Positions 46,235-57,390 of a stretch of DNA of 64,000 nucleotides are shown here, piece by piece. The notes under the pieces are model-generated. The model was not told the DNA's origin and made no database searches. It was given only the letters and a program-made list of their open reading frames with translations. Origin of the DNA: Phytoseiulus persimilis (lineage: Eukaryota > Arthropoda > Arachnida > Mesostigmata > Phytoseiidae); assembly GCA_037576195.1 (NCBI GenBank), contig CM075102.1:49844745-49908744 (forward strand). Direction: 5' to 3'. Made by a program: the position numbers and the translations under genes. Positions within the stretch are counted from its first letter, which is position 1. The number at the start of each line of letters is the position of its first letter.

Positions 46235-47922
46235 TCATTGGGACCCGATCATTTGAACAGTGCTTATCGAATGAATGAAGTTTCACAGCCACACTTGGCT
46301 GCCAAACTGGCGGCGAAGCGGGAGGTAGTGTGTTGAGGTGCTGCTCATGGGTGCGCAGACAGGACTGCGTGGAAAGTACGAGCTCTTGGCCAAACAATGC
46401 AGAGTGTCCAATCTCGAACGGCGGCACTTTTCTCAATCATTTCTCTCCCAAGATCATACGCGCATCCGATTTGCCGTTTGAGATCTGAGTTCGCTGGCGG
46501 GTGGAAAAAGAGTATTGGCGGGTAGGCCCAGTGGTGGATCCAGGAGTGACTCAAGGGGGGGCGGTGGAAGATTTTTGATGGAACCTATGACTTCCCCCCC
46601 TTGCTTTCGGTGGTCATAACTGGGACATTTAGTTTCCGGCTCAAAAAATAAGGGAGCATACGCTGTCATAGAACTTGGGAGGGGCATCCAAACCTTGACA
46701 GAATCGAATTTGGGAGTTCTGTTCCCGCGAAAAATCCCACCATGCTGGGACTCAAGGCTCGCCGTCGTGACCATCGGTAACATACTATCCACAGAGGACT
46801 GTACAGTCGATTCCAGCGGATAAGAGACCAATGACTTAACACCGAGAGCAGACTTCAACGCCCATGAACACCGTCAAGTTATCGATTCGGCTTTGTTGGA
46901 ATCGACTGTCTAGTCTTTTGCGGTCAGTATTGGACCTAGTCAGTACTGGACGAGTCGACCCGGAACTCCCCAAGTGACACAGAACACACGGAGCGTCCAC
47001 TTCAACTTCAACTGTGTTAGCATTGAGCTCAGATAGAGGGAATCCCTCTAGTTGAGGGGGCCACTCCGTATGTCACTCGAAAAAAAATCGAGGGGGGCCA
47101 TCCAGTAGAACTCATGAGTGGGAGAGACCACGTGGAGACGAAGTAACGCGCCTCTCCGAACAAAATTAGCATTCCTCGAATATCGGCAGCTGACCGACGG
47201 GACCCACCTAAGCACGATTAAGATGCCCCTTCACTCTCAAGTATAATACTGCTGGAAAACGGCACCCACACTCCGTGGAATAATCGATCTGTTCGGTACT
47301 ATGTTCCGTGATTGTTTGGGAGAAAATGAGTTTCCGAAACGATTCTGCGCTGTCGAATGATTTTCATCGTCCCCTCATACGCCTGGATGGGGGAGCCCGA
47401 GAGCTATCCCTCCTTCCTCGCAAACCCGAAGTCCGCTTTCCAACGACTAATGGAATCCAATCGCGTGAGCGCTGCTTGAGCGGCAGATGTCCCTTTGAAG
47501 AATTCATCCATTCGATAAACACGGCTCAGCCCTAGAGCGAGCCGAATGTAGCTCGACATCAACTGCTGGATGCCCCATAGCCCATGGCTGCTCCTCACTC
47601 CCGGATATATCACGCTTGAGGACTGCACGTGGTAGCCCACCGATATTCGCTCCCAATAGCTGTCGATGTACAATGACGCGTTCATGTACGGCGGGAATCA
47701 TTGTCGGAGGACAAGGGCGGTGCTGATGCAGGCTGTCTGCTGCTCGCCACTTCCCCTCTATTTATTCCTTTTATGTTCTAGCCAATGTTTCTGTGTAGGC
47801 GAAGAGCTACCATAGGAGAGCTACGAAAACATCGGGCTCAGTGGTCAGCTGTTGCTTCGGTCAGTGTTATCCCTATTGCGCTATCTTTGAAGCCAGCAGT
47901 TCTCATCAGATAGTTCCACGAA
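46235..47922. other. Intergenic upstream of parvin; possible degraded repeat
   Basis: No gene is supported. Around 46535-46610 and 47020-47110 there are G- or C-homopolymer-rich tracts (for example CAGTGGTGGATCCAGG followed by a G run, and GAGGGGGGCC) of the kind seen at ends of old DNA transposons. I could not pair them as inverted repeats. The parvin promoter should lie just before 47923. Confidence 0.4.
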
Positions 47923-50900
47923 ATGGCATCGCCTCAGCCGAAGAGTCCCAAACCAGTGCACTCCCCGAAGAAGAAGGAGGAATCGTTCTTGGATTACTTG
48001 GGTACACTGGGAAGGAGAAAGAAGATCAAAGAAGGTGAGCAGAGTTTCTCCGTCCGACCATAATATGCACACTTACCCCCTTCAGCCCGAGGAATCTGAG
48101 CTTTTCATGATAGAGATTGAAAGATGAGAGTTGATTAACCCGCTGAGAAAAAGGTGAACGTAGACTCGGATCCATCAATGTTTACACAAACGCTGTTCCG
48201 CTCGACTATGGGATGACCAAATCGGGACGACGCCTTTTCCGGCCGGTATTCGCAAAGTTAACATCACACATTTTCAAGAGTGTTCACAGAAATTTTTATA
48301 CTCGTTCCTATTTGGGCGTTTATTACCACCCTCTTCTGATGGAGCCACTGGCTTGTGTTACGGGTGCATAAAGACGATATTCCGCATAAACGCCGAGCTG
48401 AATGAGTGCTCCCCGCTCACAGGCTTCCTGTTGTTCCGCGTTGCTCTTTGGAAATCACCATGACAGCTTGTCACCATCAAGAACTTTGAGCCTAATTTAT
48501 GCTCATTTTGTAATGTATGCGCTGAGGCGCAGTCCAGCTTTGAAGATGCGGAGTCGATCTAGAAATAGTCGCTTCAAAAGATGTAGTGCTGGTGGAGCGA
48601 ATCGCACATACATTCTAGAATGAGTGGGCCGGCGGATCGCATAGACGAGATCGATTGGAGGGCTCTTTACCGGGAGCTCTGGATTGACACAGTTTCGTGC
48701 ACAGAACACACGCATCAGGAGATCTCTCCGTCATGTCCGAATCGTGCGTTGAAGAAGTCCATGAAGTCGTGCTCCGTGTTTCCTGCCGAAAATGTAGCTT
48801 CAAGTGGCTTTCTTTACTTGCAGTCGAAGACTTGAGGAGCGAAGAAGCGAAAGCTATTGATTATGAAGGACGAATCCTCGATATCGAAATCCTCCCCGAA
48901 GACTGCCATCTCGAAGAAGGCGAGGAGCGAGCAGTCATCGAACGAGAATCATACGAGAGCGCGGCCTTTCAAGTGAGTATCAAGCTGTGTATCGGTGACG
49001 GAGAGTGTTTCAGTTGAAGATCTCCGAGCCAGTGGTTCTCAACCTGGGGTCCGCGTAACCCAAGGGGTCTGTCAGGCATTTCTGGGATTCCGCGGGGGTC
49101 CGTGGGGAGGTTATGAGAATCCTTTTCGAAACCAGTCTGGAGCATCTATTTTCGCCTTTCAATTCTGCAGCCATGAGCGTTTTCAGACCTTCCTCTTCGG
49201 ATAGGAGCTGTACTTTGCTCATGGGTCAACATTCCGTGAATCCGTAACTCGGAAAGGATCGCTCACGCGACCCTGTTCTGTCTCAACTACAACGCGTGTA
49301 AAAGCATTCTCTCTGATGCGGTTTCCAAACATTCAGCGAAGGAAACGTGCTCGTCAACTCGACGTTGCCTTGAATCGCAAGCAACCCAACAATCTACAAC
49401 CAGGGCAAACGGTGGTTCTGAACTGAGGGAAAACGAGGATTTCACTGCGTCGACGTCGTCATCAGCGTCGAATTCATCGATGGTTACAAGCAGACCGTTG
49501 TTCCGATGCTGGTGGGCGGGAAAAACACGTCGTTTAGATGCGGAAGCACGACGATTTTTTGCTAAAATCGTGGACTTCACGGGGAAGGGGTCCGCGCGGA
49601 TCCCGGAGCGGGGGGGGGGGGGGGGGCTGCGTGCGACGAGAAAGCTTAGGAGCTCCTCTTTCGGCCGCTCATAACATTCGTTCGATCGATCTTGTTGGCG
49701 GGAGCAATTTTGAGACCGAAGATAAGTGAACATACGTCTTTTCAGGAACTCGTCAAAATTCTCATCGAATGGATAAACGATGAACTGGCATCGAACAGAA
49801 TCCTCGTCAAGAGCATCGAAGAGGATCTCTACGATGGCCAGGTCCTCCACAAGCTTTTGGGTGAGGTGCTCCGTCCTCTTCAGCTATGAGATCGAAGTCC
49901 GCCTCCCCTGTGAGTCAAAACACGTGGAAGTGGGGAACACTCGCACTGACTTCAGCGTCTTCCATTCCAGAGCAACTTTCTGGAGTGAGAATCGATTGTG
50001 TGGAGATGACACAGAGCAACGAAGGTCAAAGAGAGAAACTCAAGGTTGTGCTGGAGAAAGCCAGCCAAGCCCTCGGTGTTCCGACATGGGGTCAGGGCCT
50101 GAAATGGAGTGTCGACGCCATCCATTCAAAGAATGTCGTCGCCATAGTTCATTTGTTGGTGTCGTTGGCCAGACATTTTCGCGCTCCAGTGCGAGCACGT
50201 CTCCCTGAAAACGTCGTCGTTTCGGTGGTGTCCGTGACAAAGCGTAACGGACAACTGATTCCTGCAAAGGTTCAGGAACAACTCACGACGACATACGAGT
50301 TAGTATTATTCGTTTTTTTTTTCATAATTCCTCGCCGCGCAAGGCAGTGTGAGACACTACTTGAAAGAGACCAGGAACTGATCCTGGTATCCGAAGGTCA
50401 TGTTGATTGTTGATGGGTATCATACTTGGCTCAATTGAGTTCATCATCGCGATCGATTGAGTCACGCAACGGACACTTTGAAGCTGCCTCGAACTAAGCC
50501 GTTTGTTGTCGTTGCAGCGAATACGGAATGAAAGTAGAGCGCGATGCGTTCGACCAGCTGTTCGATCAGGCACCTGAGAAATTGTCTGTTGTCAAGAAAT
50601 CACTCCTCACTTTCGTGAACAAGCATTTGAGCAAAATCAACTTTGAAATCACTGATTTGGATAAGCAGTTCCACGATGGGATCTATTTGGCTCTCTTGAT
50701 GGGACTTCTTGAAGGTTAGTCATGGTGCTCATGGTGATTCGGCATTCCCCTTGTCAACAAGGATCGATTCCCCGTAACGCATCCATACTTGCATTCTCAC
50801 AGGATACTTCATTCCACTGCACAATCTGAGTTTGACCCCAGAAGCCTTCGATCAAAAAGTCAATAACGTCGCTTTCGCCTTCGGTTTGATGAAGGATGCT

Positions 50901-51112
50901 GGTTTGCCGAAACCCAAAGCGCGACCGGAAGGTAATCACAAACATCCCGGCATTCTCTTCGGTTCGCTCATTCCGCTGATGAAACTTCCAGGAAAATTCA
51001 GGTTGTCGAATATGAGATGATTCGTTCAATTACAGATATCGTGAACTACGACCTGAAATCGACGCTTCGGGTACTTTACAACATTTTTTCCCAGTATAAA
51101 AACTCTCCTTAG
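47923..51112 (+). CDS. parvin: Parvin (actopaxin/affixin), tandem calponin-homology protein
   Basis: Focal-adhesion adaptor of the ILK-PINCH-parvin complex, linking integrins to actin and paxillin. Exons: 47923-48034, 48824-48972, 49746-49860, 49971-50298, 50518-50714, 50803-50931 and 51036-51112; every phase closes. Exon 1 encodes the basic N terminus MASPQPKSPKPVHSPKKKEE with SFLDYLGTLGRRKK. Exon 2 encodes the acidic linker. The first CH domain begins ELVKILIEWINDELASNRIL and contains LYDGQVLHKLL and GLKWSVDAIHSKNVVAIVHL. The second has HDGIYLALLMGLLEGYFIPL, KVNNVAFAFGLMKDAG and DIVNYDLKSTLRVLYNIFSQ, ending KNSP. The C-terminal D-L-K-S-T-L-R-V-L-Y-N block is the parvin signature that contributes to paxillin LD-motif binding. 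About 368 residues, as in vertebrate parvins. Invertebrates usually have one parvin, so no alpha/beta assignment is made. Confidence 0.95.
49030..49270 (+). mobile_element. hAT-like terminal fragment in parvin intron 2
   Basis: The stretch starts CAGTGGTTCTCAACCTGGGG and continues with GGTCCGCG and AAGGGGTCTGTCAGGC. This is the familiar terminus of many hAT-family (Charlie-like) non-autonomous elements. The matching inverse terminus (GTTGAGAACCACTG) was not found before the next exon at 49746, so this appears to be a truncated copy. It is identified from remembered consensus only. Confidence 0.5.
49610..49626. repeat. Poly-G tract in parvin intron 2
   Basis: A run of about 17 G residues lies 120 bp upstream of the parvin exon at 49746. 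It could form a G-quadruplex and is a likely site of sequencing or assembly length error. Confidence 0.8.
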
Positions 51113-51238
51113 TGTACGTCCCCTTCATCGAAAGGACGAAAGATTATGTTAATACGCTACTGTTATATAAATTGACCCCGAGTCATACTCCATCTCAAGG
51201 ACACCGTTTAAAACCGCATTTAACAATTGAGTCACATG

Positions 51239-51290
51239 AATAAACAAGTGCCTTCTGTTGAACTAAAGCAGCTCCCGAAGCTGAAATAAA
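51239..51290 (+). other. Parvin polyadenylation signals
   Basis: Two AATAAA hexamers (51239-51244 and 51285-51290) lie 130-180 bp after the parvin stop codon. Either could direct 3' end formation. Confidence 0.5.
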
Positions 51291-52638
51291 AACTCGCAAA
51301 TCTTCATTCGAAATGTTTTCCCTCCTAGGAGTGACTATTGTTCATGGACATCACAAGTCATCAGCGGTGAAATTCATGTGTGTCTATTGTATAATTTATT
51401 ATATGAATGAGAGGCGCGGCATGTCGGGTACTAGTTCGCAAAACTCACCTGTAAGGAACACGGAAACTTCGAGTCGTGCAGGACTTTTTTTAGTTGCACC
51501 CATCGTGGATTGTTGCCACGAATTGAGCTTCAGGCGTGGTCGAACGATCTGTCCGCGAATGAAGAATAAGGATGAGGACGGACGCCTGATCGAGTTGTCG
51601 TGTTTGAGCGTCTATCCAGATTTACCACATCGCGAACGGAACGCGTCCACCGACCTCGAGCACAGCATCAAAAGCCGCGCTACTGGCGGCTGAACCGGAG
51701 CATTTATCATAAAGGGATGTTCTCTTGAGAGTCACCTACGTCGAAAACATAGAGAAGCAAACCCGCACGGAAAGGACGGCGGTAGGAGCGACAGCGACGG
51801 GGCTGTCCAGCGGGGGACGCCTTCGATGTTCGGCATGACCTTCATCCTGGGGCGATCGCGGATCCTGGGTGACGACTGTTAGCAGCAAATCGTAAGCTGC
51901 GTGATGAATTCGGCTTCCCAAAGTGAAACTCATGACCTGGCCTTCGCGGCAGTGCCACCTTTCTTCAGTGAACCGTCATATCACACGACCGTAGCACCCG
52001 GGAAGGAGCCCCCGAGGAATATTCAGATATTCAAGAACATCAACATTTAGCGACCCAACATAGACTATGAGCCAAGGTGATAAACTGACCTCATATTGAA
52101 TTAATGGCCGAATGGTCGAATCGGAATCTCCGGGGAATTCCAACCGCCGACCAGCTTCAGATGGGTCACGGTTACATTTCCCGAAGACGAACAGCAGACC
52201 GGATTCCGGATGAATTAGTAGTAACTCCATTTGGAGGTGTCATTTCTCCAGCATTTCGAGGTTCCCCACTGGAGCTGGTATCGAGCACGCAGCATGTCGA
52301 GCTCTTTACTGCAGCGAGGCTTCGGGTCACCCCTATGGTACGCAAACCACTCGCTACACTGATTCTTAGACGACGGTTGCTCCTCGTAAAATAATTATTC
52401 TGCATTCGCCCCGCATGGCCTTCCCCTACAATAGCCTGTCGACGGTGGCGAACAAAACGAGATTGAAAATATTGTGCGGATCCCCGATCGTTGCGGACAC
52501 GAACGATGGCCAAGGCTGCGGAGAGTCCCTCTGCTGATATAAAAACCTAAACTTGCTGACTCCGACATCATATCGGTCGCTCAACGTCAACTTCAAATCG
52601 GGAGCATCCCCTCCGACGTATACATAGAAGCCTTCAGG
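51291..52638. other. No confident gene; possible minus-strand exons
   Basis: Minus-strand segments 51845-51740, 51689-51626 and 51585-51449 have good GT/AG borders and phases that join into one open frame (starting MKVMPNIEGVPRW). The product resembles nothing I recognise. Plus- and minus-strand frames at 52104-52513 also lack support. Confidence 0.25.
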
Positions 52639-53151
52639 ATGCCTCGAGTGGTTTTCCTAGTTTTCCTGGTCTTCGCCTTCAACTTGACATCATCTTTTTT
52701 TTTGGGCAGAGGCGTGCGCCGCGGAGTCCAATACTACATTTGTTTGACCGCTGAGAACGCCTCGGTGAGCTGGAATTACCGATGCTACACGAACCTCGGA
52801 GTGCAACACAAGTTTGGCGGAGCAGTAAGTAGTTTTGTTCGAATTTCAGTCGACGTGTTTCTACTGCAATCCTCAACAGAGCACGGCTTGCACTGGCCTC
52901 CAGGGCCCCCCCATTCAAGTGGCTGAGACTCAAGCCGCCTGTCTCTTGCAATATTGCCCAGCAACGGTGAGTTGACATTTTCCTGAGCGATCCGAATCCA
53001 ACCCAGGACTTCTTAGCCAGCGCAATATTCGTCACAGGGTCGGCGTCGCCGTGAGGTTCATCGTTACAAAGAACGGAAGCATCATTCCGAGGAGTGGCCG
53101 TGCGAGGAGGAGAGCGAATCAAGGGAGAGATCTTCGGAAGAAAGAAAATAG
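52639..53151 (+). CDS. Small secreted eight-cysteine protein, unknown function
   Basis: Three exons (52639-52824, 52850-52966, 53038-53151), all phase 0, encode about 138 residues. A strong signal peptide opens the protein (MPRVVFLVFLVFAFNLTSSF). The mature chain has a pair of early cysteines (YYICL, YRCY), a C-x-x-C in STCFYCNPQ, then ACTGL, AACLLQYCP, and a last one in WPCEEE, eight in all. The third exon changes character: GRRRREVHRYKERKHHSEEW, then a run rich in Glu, Ser and Arg to the stop. RRRR could be a furin-type processing site that separates a cysteine domain from a charged tail; that is inference. The first intron would be only 25 bp (52825-52849), which is too short for normal splicing, so the first junction may be wrong even though both frames fit. 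The product is unrecognised; a salivary, venom-like or cuticular secreted protein are possibilities. Confidence 0.5.
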
Positions 53152-54370
53152 ATTGACACATCGCTCAACTTTGAAATACTCCAATTAAGATGCAGAGTTG
53201 CGGACAGTTTGCTCGGAAGCTGCCTCAGCTGGGAAGCGCCATTTTCGTCAATGTAATTCCTCGATGAGTTCAGAAGACTGTATCTTTCGAAAAACTCTGA
53301 ATGGATTCTCGTTTGTTGGAACAAGTGTACTCGGAATGAAAGTCGTTAAGAACCAGGGTGCTTTCATTATTGACTTCAATACCCGAGACCTGGGGCTCAC
53401 GGGCGCTCTCAGACCCAGCTCGAATCAAACCTCAAACATCAGCCATGCGGAATTTATTCTCCTCTATCCAATGCTTGAAGATTGGTTTCATCGCCTGGGT
53501 CACTCAACGGTGTTCTCTCGATCTCAGGGGTCGAGTAGCACTTCTCCGCTCTGGGTGTGAATTTGTCCAGATCTAGACGATAAGAAAGCGGGCACTGAGC
53601 TGTCAGACATATCTGTGCTCATGGCAGTTCTGCCATCGCGGTCTTCTCCCTATGAATTTCAAGAGGGAATTCAAGTCTTCTCAATAACGGACGAAACCCC
53701 CACCTCCTTCTCTAAGAATGACGAGTGTCTCATTGAGTGCCATCGCTGTTCCGAGTAGTGTTCCATTCGATAGCATGACGCTCACAGCGGGACGATACCT
53801 CTTGAATGGTGCCGCTGCTTCTGTCTTCCTGATTCCCGGCTCCATGCTGATAACGGAGAAATGTGAGGATTTCCCAGATGCCGGGCTTCTGGAGAGTATT
53901 CGAATATCCTAATGCGTTCACCAGCAGCCTAAGACTCACCGGTTACTGGCGGGTTCGCGTTTTCGCATCACATCGGCGAGATCCTGCGGTTTCCCCTGCG
54001 GTGGCATGGAATTCTGAAGCGAAGTTCATGGATGATGCCTATGCCTTCAGCTTCCGATTTGGAAAGGGGGGATCGATCGAATAGTAGTGTTCAGTGCTAG
54101 GCTCACCGGGTTGGCAGGATACCGCTTCTTCTGGCGAACGATCAGCCCCGTCTGCGGGTCCACTCTCCAGCACCTTGATAATGGCCGGTCTCAGCGTAAG
54201 ACGGAAAAATCAGCAGAGTCCGTCAAGATATTCAAATTCACTCACCTCCCGTTTTGTTCGTTGCATTGCAATTCTGCGAATCGATCCATCGAGTCGCACT
54301 GTGGCACGAAACTACCGACTGAAAGGGATTCCAGACTGAGTCAACTTGCCACGCGAGGAATCACGAAACG
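53152..54370. other. Exon-like open frames, gene not resolved
   Basis: On the plus strand, 53198-53360 (with cysteines, SSEDCIFRKTLNGF), 53575-53757 (DLDDKKAGTELSDISVLMAV, ending ECLIECHRCSE) and 53718-54084 are open and look protein-like. I could not chain them by splice phase. They may belong to one unrecognised secreted or membrane protein. No domain is named. Confidence 0.25.
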
Positions 54371-54968
54371 TCAAACTCCGTATGAGGAACTGCTCTTCTC
54401 AATGAGAAAAATCGCGGCTTCAACTTCAGCGTTGCTTCGCTGACTCGTGTCACCTTGCTTGGCTTTGTCTTGCGCGACGAGGCAGTCACATCCTTTGAGT
54501 CCTCGTGTCCAGTTTGTCAGCATTCGGCCTTCCGCGGAACTGCACGCGCAGAAATCCCACGCCAGGCATTGTAGAGGCCGGTAGTCTATACCGCTGGCAC
54601 CGCAATCTGGGACGAACTGCACCCCTGCGTCGGGAACTGGAACCGCCGCTTTGTTGAGTGCAAGTTGTCGGTTCACAGCACAGTTGTGATCCAATTTGTA
54701 CTGAGCTGAAAAATTGTTAGATGATTTAACTGTTCCACGATGTCACCATGGGACCACTTCACCTCACAGCTTTGTTATCTCGTGCGTAATCTTTGAAAGC
54801 GGAAACGCTTTACCTCTCGCTATGTGGAGGGAGCAGGCCAACTGAAAAAGGACGAAGGATGATGAAAACCTAAACAACTTGAGCCATTCGCTGTAAGAGG
54901 GGTCACAGACGCCTAGAGTGTGAGATGTCGAGCTGGCTCACCGCGATTGTAACCCAGTAGTGCCACAT
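54371..54968 (-). CDS. Secreted thyroglobulin type-1-like (thyropin-like) protein
   Basis: Minus-strand exons 54968-54942, 54841-54814 and 54705-54371 join with matching phases (0, 1) into about 129 residues. Exons 1-2 give a signal peptide, MWHYWVTIA + LACSLHIAR, and the mature chain begins QYKLDHNCAVNRQ. The core reads FVPDCGASGIDYRPLQCLAW, then DFCACSSAEG and GLKGCDCL. This resembles the thyroglobulin type-1 pattern (P-x-C-x-x-x-G-x-Y-x-P-x-Q-C then C-W-C-V-x-x-x-G), but the CWC is replaced by F-C-A-C. Proteins of this kind, called thyropins, often inhibit cysteine proteases, and relatives are abundant in arachnid secretions. Inhibition here is inference because the key CWCV motif is altered. 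A polar Lys/Gln/Ser tail follows. A short plus-strand frame overlaps it, but that one lacks motifs. Confidence 0.65.
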
Positions 54969-56481
54969 GATTAAACGGAACCAAATGTGATTCCAGTCCT
55001 GAGCGGCTTATGAAGAGCCAGAGTCGGAGAGTTGTAGAAATATCATCACTCAGCGCCGCCTCCCAACGAATGTCGTGATCGAATTGATTGGATTATCTTG
55101 CCCAAGTCAACGCCTTCTGTCAAGCAATCATCTCATGAAGCAGGACGGTCACGCTTCCCGGCACGTTGAATACGATGACTTTCGAAGACAGTCGCAGGAG
55201 CGATTCGCGAACTCCTGGGACAAGAGAGCTCGATGCACTTCACAGAAGAACATGGCCGTGATTATTTTGATGGACGATCGACTCCGTGTTTTTCCTCTGG
55301 GCGGAAGCTCGATTCCAGGAAGACTATATGACGAAACGCGTTCTATCTCCGACGGGTGATTCTACTGAGAGGGTTTTTTTTCTGGATCGTGGAGCGAAGA
55401 TGAATCTGATGGTGGTGCTCCATCTGGTCGAAGCATTGATGAAATCGCTTGTGTCACTCAATCGGTGATTGCCGAGACCCTTCTTCCCTTTGTCTTGCGC
55501 AGGCAACGCTGTGGTGTCGAATAAGAGGGCCTTCACATATATATATATATATATATACAGGTGTCGCCTCTAGTTTCCATTTATAGAATACCCTGCGGCT
55601 TCCATTTGTCTTCCATTTCTTACTCGTCTGCTCGTGGCCTCTTGATCTCAGAAAGGCTGTCTGAATCAATCTCCCTGCCTCTAGAAAGCACAGAGGACTT
55701 CGGAAAACGCATGAAAATACAGTAAAAGAAAGCTGTCAATTTCATTGCCGACGAGAAAACATGGAATTCGAGGACGAGCGGTCTCCAGGCGCAGTCAATA
55801 TTCCAGGATGTCACCAGCTCCTTGAGCGCATCGTCGGATCCGTCCTGCCCCAGCCTTTCTAGCATCAGAATCATCACCGTGGATAAATCGTTAGACGAAC
55901 ACCAGTGGACGAACACAGATGCAACAAGTTTTTTCCGTGTCTCACGAACCAATTGCTTCCAATCCACGTTCTCAGTCAATGTTCGCGGTTGATTGATTCC
56001 GAGATTTGGATAAAAAATCGATCGGCAGCTTCTCCGACCCGCAGTCTCGTGTAACATCATGGTCAACTACGTCGGAGGCTTCCTGATCGTACGTTTTCCG
56101 GTGATGCGGCAGTCGATGGCACCTTCAATAACGATTGTGGAGTGGTGACCACGGCGAACTGATTGAATGCAGGCTTATCATTGTGGAAGAGTTGCCTCAA
56201 ACAGCTCCCAACGGCTTAATGAGACATTCGGTTTTTCGAACAGGTGACGATCGTGATCTCCTCTAGCCAAGGTATGTTGGTACGATGATATGAACGCTCA
56301 AGTAGAGGTCTTCTCTCGTCTTTGAATCCTTGACAGGCCCCCTCGATCGGTCTCTTCGGTTCTCCCCTGGGAATCGATCCAGATGACCCAGAGGGTTCCA
56401 GGCTAAAATCGAGGGAGTTTGGCTCACGTAGGCATCGCGCAGACATGCTCACCTCAGCAGTGTGTGACTCTTCTGAACAGC
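54969..56481. other. No supportable gene; contains minus-strand 148-codon frame
   Basis: The frame at 55620-56066 (minus) is uninterrupted for 148 codons (containing DWKQLVRETRKKLVASVFVH). Its composition is protein-like, but it matches no family I know. The plus frame at 55075-55359 is likewise unsupported. An AT-dinucleotide microsatellite lies at 55537-55557. Confidence 0.3.
55537..55557. repeat. (AT)n dinucleotide microsatellite
   Basis: About ten AT units in a row, between a CTTCAC and an ACAGGTG context. A simple repeat. Confidence 0.85.
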
Positions 56482-57390
56482 ATGTCCCGAGGGTTTCCCG
56501 AGAGTGAACAATTGGACTCTCAAAACTGCGATGGGTATACGCTCCCGGGGTAAAATCTCAACGAGGTACATCATTTCAGGAAGGAGAGTTGTCAGACAGG
56601 ATACGGATGGTTTCCAGGAGCTCCAAGTGAACCAGAGAGTTTGGCCAATGATACGATCGATTATGAATCTGATATTTCAGCAAAGCTACAGCAACCAGGG
56701 CTTCAACCGTCTCCCTAACAAACTGATGAAAGACCTCAAAAACCCGCCCCGGGATTGGCTGAAGTTAGTAACCCGATTAGTATGGCTGAATCTGATCCAG
56801 TCCGACATTGTATATTTTCTGCATGGGGATCCCGGTACGACGAGTTAAAGAAAACTAATGCTCGGAATATTCAAGCGATTGGGACCGACTGTCCTCTCCG
56901 TCATCGCCGTCAAATTTCCGCGAAGATGAGATCTTTGAAGAAAGCAGCAAAAACTCCTACGGTTGAGTATCAAGTCCGAAATTCTTAGAGAGCGGACGAG
57001 TTCTGTCCTCTGATTGACTAGTTCTGACTCACTTTTAAAGAGGAGGAGATCCAGTACGACGACCCGGTTACGATGTTCGACGCCGACAGGATGGACACTT
57101 ACCCATTCCCAAAATCATACGACCCGAGTCCAGATTCATCTCTTTACCCAGGTAGTTACTCTGGCATGGAGGTCTCTCCAGGTCTGGGAGGTTTCAAAGC
57201 GATGCTTCTGTCTAAGTTTTTGAAATTTTCAGCCCTCGATGGTATGAAACCCGAGTCGCCGAGGTACGATCGTATGCCGCCAACAATGGATAAAAACGGA
57301 AGACGGAACTCCGATTCATTGAGACAGCGTTCGTTTGCGCTATCCGCGTTCCCGAGCCAAATCCGTCAAGTGAGACGCACGAGAGAGTAG
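56482..57390 (+). pseudogene. Unrecognised gene or gene relic with two in-frame TAA codons
   Basis: One frame starting at the ATG at 56482 (MSRGFPESEQLDSQNCDGYT) remains protein-like to about 56980 (GYGWFPGAPSEPES, ISMAESDPVRHCIFSAWGSR) but is broken by TAA at 56551-56553 and 56716-56718. The first stop lies in a 30-bp stretch bordered by GT and AG, shorter than a usual intron; the second lies in a Pro/Gln-rich part. A further exon-like segment, 57044-57390, encodes a polar, proline- and serine-rich tail (YPFPKSYDPSPDSSLYPG, then SFALSAFPSQIRQVRRTRE before the stop) with an internal GT-AG pair (about 57149-57231) that would splice in frame. It could be the cytoplasmic tail of a membrane protein, a pseudogene, or a real gene with misjudged introns. 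Function unknown. Confidence 0.3.

Noticed and set aside
46535..47110. G-run-bearing tracts that could be ends of one transposon
   Set aside because: The two ends could not be aligned as inverted repeats and no target duplication was seen; noted only in the region entry.
49287..49850. 187-codon minus-strand open frame inside parvin intron 2 and exon 3
   Set aside because: It lies antisense to a certain parvin CDS exon and includes the poly-G tract as a proline run. It shows no domain or conserved start, so it is best explained as an antisense shadow plus chance.
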